A stretch of 64,000 nt of DNA from Hymenobacter cavernae (GTDB taxonomy: Bacteria; Bacteroidota; Bacteroidia; Cytophagales; Hymenobacteraceae). The position numbers were made by a program, and so were the translations under genes. Below, in pieces: positions 1-8,000 of the stretch. How positions within the stretch are numbered: the first letter of the stretch is position 1; the number at the start of each line of letters is the position of its first letter. The DNA lies in the NCBI RefSeq assembly GCF_014641455.1, contig NZ_BMHT01000003.1:367921-431920 (forward strand). The letters are read 5' to 3'. The notes under the pieces were generated by a model. That model ran no database searches. It saw nothing but the letters and a program-made list of their open reading frames with translations, and was not told the origin of the DNA.

Positions 1-758
1 TTATAGCCGGAGCGCAGCGTCGCGTAGATGTTGTTCTCCCGGGCCGCAAACCGATCTTTCCAGAAGTTGTAGCCAATACCTAGGTCGTACTGAAAAGCGG
101 CGTCGGCGGCGCGGTTGCGCACGTACACTTTCGCCGCCACGCGGGTAAACACCTGCTTGATGCTATCGGCTTCCGGCGGAAAGTTTGCGGTTTCGCGGTT
201 GTAGCCGTAAAAATTATACCGCTCGCGGCCGAAGGTCAGCTTACCGCCAATGGTCACGGGGCCATTGTAGGTTTCGCCGTTCAAACCTAGGCTGGTCTGG
301 CTGGAGCCCGAGTTGTGCTTGTCCACCGGCCCGTTGGCAGACGATATATGACTAAAATCGAGGCCATAAGAGCCAGCGGTGCTGCGCGTATTGTGTAGGT
401 AGGCTTTGCCGTAGAGCGTGCCGTAGCTGCCGATGGCCCCTTTCACATAGTTGCCGGTTTGCGGGGCTAGCTCTTCTTGCCGAATCGTCAGCACGCGCAC
501 CGAGGGGTTGAGCAGGTCGGCGGGCAGGCGGTAGTCGGGATAAGTATACGCCGGCTTCTGAGTTTGCTTAGCCGGTGCCTCGATCTTGATTTTATCGAAG
601 TTGCGCGTGGCTTCCGGTAGCTCATTCACCCGCTCTTTCACGATTTCAATTTCGGCGTCTTCAATCTTGCCGCCGGTGCGCTGCGCCCATCCGCGGTGGG
701 GTGCGGCAGCGAGCAGCAGAGCGGCCAAAGCCAGGAATTGAGGCGAGCGAAACGTCAT
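1..758 (-). CDS. Outer-membrane beta-barrel protein, N-terminal part (gene runs off the window)
   Basis: The reading frame is open from the ATG at 756-758 to the left edge, giving about 252 residues with no stop. The first 26 residues are a signal peptide (hydrophobic LALAALLLAAAP, probable cleavage after WAQ). A polar, charged stretch follows, then alternating aromatic/polar strands with many Gly, Tyr and Asn (for example GSYGTLYGKAYLHN and KLTFGRERYNFYGYN), typical of outer-membrane beta-barrel strands. It lies downstream of, and on the same strand as, a large periplasmic TPR protein with a gap of about 105 bp, so the two may be co-transcribed. I see no plug-domain signature in the visible part. 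A barrel-only TonB-dependent-receptor relative is the best guess; the exact family cannot be fixed from this fragment. Confidence 0.65.
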   Translation of the reverse strand, partial: MTFRSPQFLALAALLLAAAPHRGWAQRTGGKIEDAEIEIVKERVNELPEATRNFDKIKIEAPAKQTQKPAYTYPDYRLPADLLNPSVRVLTIRQEELAPQTGNYVKGAIGSYGTLYGKAYLHNTRSTAGSYGLDFSHISSANGPVDKHNSGSSQTSLGLNGETYNGPVTIGGKLTFGRERYNFYGYNRETANFPPEADSIKQVFTRVAAKVYVRNRAADAAFQYDLGIGYNFWKDRFAARENNIYATLRSGY

Positions 759-763
759 AATGT

Positions 764-830
764 GGTGCTTAATGCTTAGTTGTTGGTGCTCAGAACCTAG
801 GTTGTTCACTCAGCATCAACTGTTTTGTTG
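764..830. repeat. Heptamer-periodic repeat block in intergenic gap
   Basis: Between the TPR gene and the barrel gene, 764-791 reads as consecutive 7-nt near-repeats (GGTGCTT, AATGCTT, AGTTGTT, GGTGCTC), followed by an ACCTAGGT octamer and a poor complementary arm (ACTCAGC, ATCAACT). It resembles the cleaner periodic hairpins at 25490, 31654 and 40358 but is degenerate. Confidence 0.45.
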
Positions 831-863
831 TCTTTTCTCTTGTGGCAAAGGCTAGCTCCTAGC

Positions 864-3800
864 CTACTCTCCGGTGCCTTCCGAAGCCGGAGCGGGCGCA
901 ACCGGCGTCGGCGTAGCGGTTGAGTCGGTGGGCTGCGTTTGCGTCGGCTGCAAGGAGTTGGTGGCGGGCGCTTTGCTTCCAGTCGGGGCTTTGGGCGTCG
1001 TGGCTGGTTTGGTCGTCGCCTTGGGCTTGGCGGGCGGCGTTTTCGGGGCGGGCGCAGGCGTGGCCGGCGTCTCGGCGGGCAAAGCGGTCAAGCGCTGCTT
1101 GGCGCCTTCGATTATCTCTGCCACCGGAAACTTGTTGTCGATGATGGAATTGAGCGTCGCTCGTGCCTGGAACGTCTCGCCCTGCGCCGCGTAGATGTCG
1201 GCAATAAGCAGGAACGAGCGGCCTTGCCAGAGGTCGTAGTTGGAGGCGTTGTTTTTGAACGCGGCATCCAGGGCTTCGGGGTATTTCTTCTGGTCGAACA
1301 ACACCTGCGCTAACAGGAACTGCGCTTCGGCGCCGTTTTCATCGGTGGCGGCGCTGGCGGCCGTGGTCAGCTCGGTGCTGGCCTGGTCGAGGTTGCCGGC
1401 TTTGTAGCTCGCCTTACCTAGGTACAGCAGAGCCGCGTTGGTAGCGTTGAGCGAAGCGCTGCCCAGCGCCCGCAACTCTTCGGCCACGCGGCGCGTGCCT
1501 TCGTAGTCGCCGCTTTCGTAGTAGCTCTTCATCTGGCCGATACCGGCGTTAGCTACTTCGCGCTTGTTCTGCGACACCTCCCGCAGGCGAGCGTAGAACT
1601 TGATGGCTTCCAGATAATTCTTGTTTTCAAACTCCAGGTCGGCGACCCGGCCCACGGCGCGGTTCACGAACTCGCTCTTGCCCTCTTCCACCACGGCCCG
1701 CATCCGCGGCAATGCTTCGGCTTTGTTACCGGTTTTCAGGTACGAATCGGCCAGGTAGTAGCGGCCGTCGGCGGCCAGGGCATTGTCGGGGTGCTGCTTG
1801 ATGTAGGCGTCCAGGCGCGGAATGGCCTGCTGGTATTTCTCAGCCAGATACAGCGACTTTGCCGACTCAAACTCCACCGTTTCAGTGGCTTTGCTATCGG
1901 GGTTCTGCTGCTTGTATTGGGCTAGGTACTGGTCAAATTCTTCCGGCCGACCTAGGGCTGCCAGGCTCTGCTGCAAGCTATAGATGGCGCTGCTGGCCGA
2001 TTTGGTGCGCGGGTACTGCGTGAGCACCTGCTTGAAGTCGGCCACGGCTTTTTCGTGCTGGTCGAGGTTGGCGTAGGCCACACCGCGCTTCTGCAACGCC
2101 TGCGGAATCAGGGCACTGTTGGGCTTATTGGCAATCAGCTTAGTGAAGCCATCGACGGCAGGCTGGAAGTTACCGGCCTCAAACTCCGACTGCGCCTGCT
2201 GGAACACAGCATCGTCGGCGTAGCGCGACTGCGGCGAGGTTTTCAGCAGGGTGTTCAGGGTGCTGGCGGCCTCTTGCCGCCGGCCCATCAGACCTAGGGT
2301 TACGCTCTTTTGATAGTAGGCGTAATCCTTGTCGGGCGCGTTGGCCTGAATGGCTTTGTCGTACAGCTCCAGCGCCTGCGCGTAGTTTTTCGACACGTAG
2401 TAAGTGTCGGCCAAGCGCAGGGTTACGTCGTAGTAGTTTGGTTCGGAGGGCTTGGCAACTGGGTCTTTCAACCACGCCTGAAATTGCGTGCGGGCGCGCT
2501 CGTACTGCTTGGTGTTGTAGTACGCGTAACCTAGGCCATAGCGCGCCTTCTGGTCGAAATCGGTTTCAGCTGCCGAGCCGCTGCGAGCGGTACGGGCCGC
2601 CGCCGTGTAGCTCTGAATGGCCTCCGGATATTTCTGCCCCACGCTATAAATCTCCCCTTTCAATACTTGGGCGGCGGCGCGCAGGGCGTCGTCCTGCGGG
2701 TACTTCAGGCTCTTATCCAGCAGCGGCAGCGCTTCCGTGAATTTGCTGTTGTTATACAGCGTAGCGGCCTGCAAATATGCCACGCGCTGATACGTCGCGT
2801 TCAGCTTGGTGCTGCGGTCGTCGAGGTTGTCGAGGTAGGTCAGCGCCTGGTTGTAATCCGACGAGTTGAGGAAACTCTCGCTGAGCAGATCGTCGGCCGC
2901 AGCGCGGTTTTTGGAGCGCGGATATTTCTTGCCGAAGTCCTTCAGAGCCGCAATTACCTCGGGGCCGTTACCTAGCTCGGCGTTTACCTGAGCGTACCGA
3001 AGCGTGGCGTTTTCGGTGATGTTCTTGTCGAACGTTTGCTTGCGGGCCGCGTCGAAGGCATTCAGGGCGGGCTGCTTCTGGTTGGTTTGCAGGTAGCTCA
3101 AACCTAGGTGGTAAGCGGCGTTCTGCCCCAGCGAATCGCGGCGGGCGGCTACGTTCTTCAGGCTGCCGATGGCGCCCTTGTAGTCGCCCATCTTGTAGTT
3201 GGCGTAGCCGATTTTGTACTGCACCTCGGGCTCAATCTTCTTGCGCCCGGCGGCATACTGATCGAAGTACTGCGCTGCCGATTTGTAGTCTTTCTTCTGA
3301 TAATACGCGTCGCCCACCAGCAGCTGAATCTCGTCGGCGCTCTGGGGCGGCGGGGTTTGGGCTAGCGCTTTGGTGCCGTAGCCAATCAGCCCATCGAAGT
3401 CGCCTTCCTTGTAGTAGATCTGGCTCATCACGGCCGGCACTACGAGGCGGTAGGCGTCGTTTTGCTCGGCAATAGCTAGGTCCTTGCGGGCCCCGGCGTA
3501 GTCGCCGGTGCGGTAGGCCAGGTGACCGGCGTAATAGCTGCTGGCGTAGCGGTACTGGTGCTCGCCCTGCTTGTTGCGGTCGAAGAGCAGCTTGGCTTTG
3601 TCGAATTCCTTCTGGGCGAAGTAGCTGTAGGCTAGCTTGAACTCGGATTCGGCCCGCTGGTCGTTGGAGAGGTTGTTGCCCTCCACGCGTTGCAGGTAGT
3701 CGGTGGCTTTGGCGTAATCCTTCTTGTCGAAGTAGAATTTACCTAGCTCAAAGAAAGCCTCAGCGGCCTTTGGGTGCGTCGGATTGTTGGCGGCAAACGC

Positions 3801-4091
3801 CAGCACCTGCCCTTCGGCGTCGGGGTGCAGCAGGTACAGGCCCGACACGGCGTAGTAGTATTCGGCGTCGGGGTTACGGTCGCGCTCATCGCCGGTCCGG
3901 CGCTGGGTCAGCTCCCGATACTGCTGAAAAGCTTGCTGGGCGGCGCCGTACTTGCCGCGGTCGAAGAGTTCAAGACCTTCCTGAAACAGACGTTCATCGC
4001 TGGCGAACACCTGGGTTTGCTGGGCGTGGGCGGCCAGAGGAACCGCGGTGCTGAGCGTGGCGGCCAAGGCTAGCCGGGGAAATAACTTCAT
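864..4091 (-). CDS. Large tetratricopeptide-repeat periplasmic protein
   Basis: 1075 residues. Residues 1-23 form a signal peptide (MKLFPRLALAATLS...AHA, cleavage before QQT). Residues of about 30-1015 are almost continuous TPR units of the BamD/YbgF type, with recurring patterns such as AEAFFELGKFYF, AESEFKLAYSYF and DGRYYLADSYLKTGN at about 34-38 residue spacing; I estimate more than twenty. Residues of about 1020-1075 are a low-complexity Ala/Pro/Thr/Lys tail, probably disordered. No enzyme motif is visible, so a scaffold in the periplasm is likely. It is upstream of the barrel gene, and TPR plus outer-membrane barrel pairs in Bacteroidota are often envelope assembly or transport partners (inference). 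The start is the ATG at 4089-4091, directly before the signal peptide. Confidence 0.85.
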   Translation of the reverse strand: MKLFPRLALAATLSTAVPLAAHAQQTQVFASDERLFQEGLELFDRGKYGAAQQAFQQYRELTQRRTGDERDRNPDAEYYYAVSGLYLLHPDAEGQVLAFAANNPTHPKAAEAFFELGKFYFDKKDYAKATDYLQRVEGNNLSNDQRAESEFKLAYSYFAQKEFDKAKLLFDRNKQGEHQYRYASSYYAGHLAYRTGDYAGARKDLAIAEQNDAYRLVVPAVMSQIYYKEGDFDGLIGYGTKALAQTPPPQSADEIQLLVGDAYYQKKDYKSAAQYFDQYAAGRKKIEPEVQYKIGYANYKMGDYKGAIGSLKNVAARRDSLGQNAAYHLGLSYLQTNQKQPALNAFDAARKQTFDKNITENATLRYAQVNAELGNGPEVIAALKDFGKKYPRSKNRAAADDLLSESFLNSSDYNQALTYLDNLDDRSTKLNATYQRVAYLQAATLYNNSKFTEALPLLDKSLKYPQDDALRAAAQVLKGEIYSVGQKYPEAIQSYTAAARTARSGSAAETDFDQKARYGLGYAYYNTKQYERARTQFQAWLKDPVAKPSEPNYYDVTLRLADTYYVSKNYAQALELYDKAIQANAPDKDYAYYQKSVTLGLMGRRQEAASTLNTLLKTSPQSRYADDAVFQQAQSEFEAGNFQPAVDGFTKLIANKPNSALIPQALQKRGVAYANLDQHEKAVADFKQVLTQYPRTKSASSAIYSLQQSLAALGRPEEFDQYLAQYKQQNPDSKATETVEFESAKSLYLAEKYQQAIPRLDAYIKQHPDNALAADGRYYLADSYLKTGNKAEALPRMRAVVEEGKSEFVNRAVGRVADLEFENKNYLEAIKFYARLREVSQNKREVANAGIGQMKSYYESGDYEGTRRVAEELRALGSASLNATNAALLYLGKASYKAGNLDQASTELTTAASAATDENGAEAQFLLAQVLFDQKKYPEALDAAFKNNASNYDLWQGRSFLLIADIYAAQGETFQARATLNSIIDNKFPVAEIIEGAKQRLTALPAETPATPAPAPKTPPAKPKATTKPATTPKAPTGSKAPATNSLQPTQTQPTDSTATPTPVAPAPASEGTGE

Positions 4092-4277
4092 TGCGGGGCG
4101 TTACGAGAATGGGCGCCAGAGGCCCGGAAATCAAATCAAAAGTAACGAAAAAGCCGTGGCAGTGGCAGAAACACTCGTTTTTACTACCGCAGAACGCTGT
4201 TCATAGCAGATTTGGTATGTTTTTCACTGATTGTCTGCGCCAACCTAGGCAACAAGTTCAGTCCGTTCTGCTCAACC

Positions 4278-4877
4278 ATGAAATACTCTTTGCTTTCTAT
4301 TGCGGTGCTTGCGAGCAGCTGTTCGCCCGCTGAAGTAGAGCAGTCGAAACCGTGGGTTTCTTTTCCGATAGACAACCAGGTTACAGTGCAGCTGCCCGCA
4401 ACGCCATTGGAAATGCCTGCCTCGGCGCTAGCACCTTTTATCAGCGATAATCCTCAAGCCAGCAAAGCCAAAGCCTTCATAACAGATGATCAAGCGGGTA
4501 CGTACGTGATTGTCACTGTTCCGATGGATCCTAGGTTGGAATTACAGCTGCCTCGCGAGATCAAGCCAGCCGACCGCACTCCTTATTATAGGCGTTACGT
4601 TGAACTGCTCTTGACCAAAACGAAGGGTGAATTACTCCACCAATCACTCCGAACCGAGGGAAATGTAGATTTTCTTACCATAAAGTATCGCGCTCCAAGT
4701 CCTTGGCTCCGAATTTCGGAACAAAAGTATCTGGACACGTTCATGCTAACGCGCACCCACACGCTGTATCAGTTGTATTTCACGCCGAAAGATGAAGCGG
4801 GCAATACGTATGCAGCGCAGTGTCTTCGTTTTTTCAATGTTACTATTCCAAAAGAATATCAACCTAGGGTTCATTAG
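4278..4877 (+). CDS. Small hypothetical lipoprotein
   Basis: 199 residues from the ATG at 4278. An earlier in-frame start at 4212 would put 22 unlikely residues before the signal sequence, so I choose MKYSLLSIAVLASSC, a classical lipobox with Cys at residue 15. The mature part (about 180 residues) has mixed alpha/beta character, with WVSFPIDNQVTVQLPATP near the start and a Tyr/Phe-rich C-terminus (TLYQLYFTPKDEAG). The pattern, a strand-rich lipoprotein with periodic hydrophobics, resembles small PsbP/DUF-type Bacteroidota lipoproteins, but I do not recognise the family. It stands alone: the TPR gene diverges upstream and the giant T9SS gene converges downstream, with a shared terminator at 4967-5016. 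Confidence 0.75.
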   Translation: MKYSLLSIAVLASSCSPAEVEQSKPWVSFPIDNQVTVQLPATPLEMPASALAPFISDNPQASKAKAFITDDQAGTYVIVTVPMDPRLELQLPREIKPADRTPYYRRYVELLLTKTKGELLHQSLRTEGNVDFLTIKYRAPSPWLRISEQKYLDTFMLTRTHTLYQLYFTPKDEAGNTYAAQCLRFFNVTIPKEYQPRVH

Positions 4878-4966
4878 CAGGCCTTTTCTGGAGCGTGTTT
4901 GAACTTGCTGAAAAGCCTTTTAGGGCCCACGTTGCGCTAGCCCCAGCGGGGCGGCAGATCGGTAGG

Positions 4967-5016
4967 AAAAACAAAAAAGGCCGCCGCTGATTTCAGCGGC
5001 GGCCTTTTTTGTTTTT
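4967..5016. terminator. Bidirectional Rho-independent terminator
   Basis: A perfect 24-bp inverted repeat (4967-4990 and 4993-5016) has a 2-nt loop. It has a GC core (GGCCGCCGCTGA) and A-tract/T-tract flanks on both sides, so it can terminate both the plus-strand lipoprotein gene ending at 4877 and the minus-strand gene ending at 5050. Confidence 0.92.
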
Positions 5017-5049
5017 CAGATTCAACGCCCGACGGCGCGTGAACCTAGG

Positions 5050-8000
5050 TTAGTGCTTGATAACCACTTTCTGCACCTGGCGCTGGCCGTTGGTGCCTAC
5101 CAGGGATAGCTGGTAAATACCTTCCGCAGCATTGGTCATCTGCACCGGCACCTGGTTGAAGCCGGCCTGCACCGGCACCCGCTGTTGCTGCACCTGCCGA
5201 CCCAAGGCATCAGTTAGCGTCAGCGTGGCAGCCTGGGTGGCCGTCGAGGTGAACTCAACGGTAAAGGCGCCCTGGCTTGGGTTCGGATACACATTCAGCG
5301 CGTTCGGGTTATCCTGAAGCTGCGCGTCGGCCGTGCCGCCGGCTACCGAGCTGCTGCTGCGGCTGCTGGTGGTGGGCGCCAGGCTGTTGCCGGGTACGCG
5401 GCGCAGAAACGGCGTCAGTACGGTCTGGCGCACCTGGTTGGGGTCCAGGTAGCTCACGTACAGGTTCTGGTCGCCGGCGCCTTGCAGGAAAGCAACCGTA
5501 ATGGCGTGGGTACCAGCTTGCAGCCCAATGGCACCCGACTGCTCGCGGTAGGCATGCAGACCGTCGTTATCAACTACCAGCTGCGAGCCGATGAACAGCT
5601 GCGAGCCGTCGTCGGAACCGGTGGTGAAGGTATACTGGCCATCGGTCGGCACCGTGATGTAGCCCGTGTACTGAATGGCGTAGCTGTAGTCGCGCTGCCG
5701 CTGGCTCAGGTCGAAGGTGGACGCGGTGCCCGTTTTCTTCGGATTGATCGTGTTGAAGTTGGGCAATTGGTTCCAGTAGCCTTCGTAGTACTTGTAATCC
5801 AGACCTGCTACCGCGTTAGCTGGGTTTTCAGGGGTGCGCAGGTTGATGGTGCGACGGTACGCCGAAGCCGGAATCGTCTGCTTCGTCATGTTCGGTCCTA
5901 CGTAGCTCACATTCAGGGTTTGTCCGCCGCTGCCTTGTACGTACGTGATGGTAATGGCGTGGGTACCAGCCTTCAGGCCAATGGCGCCCGACTGCTCGCG
6001 GTAGGAGTGCATGCCATCATTATCCACCACCAACTGCGAGCCGATGAACAGCTGCGAGCCGTCGTCGGAGCCGGTAGTGAAGGTGTACTGCCCGTCCGTA
6101 GGCACCGTGATATAGCCCGTGTACTGCAAGGCGTAGTTGGAGTCACGCTGACGACCATCCAGGTTTGCCGTGGCAGCCCAGCCGGAGCTCATGGGAGTCA
6201 GGCTGCTGAAGTTAGGCACTTGGTTCCAGTAGCCTTCGTAGTACTTGAAGGTCAGGCCACCTACTGTATTGGCTGGATTTTCCGGGGTCCGGAGTCCGGC
6301 AGTAGAGCCTCCCGTGGCAGTCCGGCGGAAAGCCGAAGCCGGGATTTCCTGCTTGTTGATGTTCGGACCTAGGTAGCTCACGTCCAGCGTCTGGCCGCCT
6401 GCTCCCTGCACATACGTGATGGTAATGGCGTGAGTACCGGCCTGCAGGCCAATGGTACCCGACTCCTCGCGGTAGGAGTGCATGCCATCGTTATCTACTA
6501 CCAAGGTCGAGCCAATGAACAGCTGCGAGCCGTCGTCGGAGCCGGTGAAGAACGTATAGCGACCATCGGTGGGCACGGTGATGTAGCCCGTGTAGCGCAT
6601 GCTGTAGCTATAGTTGCGCTGGCGCTCATTCAGGTTGAAGCTCGAAGCCACACCCGTCTTGATCGGGCTGGTGCCACTCACGTCCGGTACCTGATTCCAG
6701 TAGCCTTCGTAGTAGTTGTAATCGAGGCCGTTGGTCGTGTTGCTGGGGTTTTCCGGTGCGCGCAGCTCGGCAGCCAGCGGCACGATGGTGGAGCGTCGTA
6801 GCGCCGAAGCGGGTACGGCTTGCTTGGTGATGTTCGGACCTAGGTAGCTCACGTCCAGCGTCTGGCCGCCGGTGCCTTGTAAGTAGGACACGGTAATGGC
6901 GTGCGTGCCGGCCTTCAAACCAATGGTACCCGATTTTTCCGTGTACCCGTGCAGCCCGTCATTGTCTACCACTAAGGTCGAGCCGATGTAGAGCTTGGAG
7001 CCGTCGTCGGAGCCGGTGAAGAAGGTGTACTGACCATCGGTCGGTACCGTCACGTAGCCCGTGTACTGCATGGCGTAGTTGGTGCCGCGCTGGCGTGGCG
7101 ACAGGTCAAAGAACAACGTCGTGCCGGTTTTATCGGGGGTCGAAGCCGAGAAGTCAGGAATCTGGTTCCAGTTACCCTGCATGTACTTGTAGTCCAGGCC
7201 AGCCGTCGTGGAAGCTGGGTTTTCGGGGGTGCGCAGACCGGCACCGGCGGTAGCAGAAGCGCGGCGCATCACGCTGCTTGTCATCGGTTGCTTCGGCACA
7301 CCTGGTCCGAGGTAGCTCACATCGAAGATCTGGCTGCCGGCGCTCTGCCAGTATTCGGCGGTGAAGGCGTGAATACCGGCTTTCAAGCCAATGGAACCGG
7401 CCTTTTCTTTCTCCTCGTGCGGGCCGTCGTTGTCGATTACCATCGTCGAGCCGATGTAGAGGCGCGAGCCGTCGTCGGAGTTGGAGAAGAACGTGTACTG
7501 GCCGTCGGCGGGTACGGCGATAAAGCCTGAGTACTGAACCAGATAGCCGTAGTCACGCTGCCGCATACCTAGCTCGAAGGAGTTGACATTACCAGCTTTC
7601 AAGGGGCTAAGCGTGCTCACATCCGGCATATGGTTCCAGTAACCTTCGTAGTATTTGTAGGTCAGGCCTGTTTCCGTGTTGTCGGGGTTTTCCGGGGTGC
7701 GCAGGGCCATAACCGTTGAGCCCATGCACGACGCGGTACCTATTGAGGTGTGGTTCACGCCAATGAGGCGGTTGTCCTGCACCAGGTTGCGCGTATTAAT
7801 CAGGTTCGTATTGCAGATCAGGGTACCGTACGAACCGGAGTTCAGATACAGCGCGTTGTCGCAGTTGATGGCCGTGTTGTTCTGGAAAATCGTACCTAGG
7901 ATGGCCGGAATCTGCTCGTCGTTGTAGCGGCTGCCACCCTGCTGAAACTGGAGGTAGTTGAGGTAGCCTTCAGGAAACTCATCATCGACAACGGCGGGTA

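Noticed and set aside
5482..6372. 296-codon plus-strand frame in the PA14 repeat region
   Set aside because: It repeats with the PA14 unit because it is the complement of the tandem repeats.
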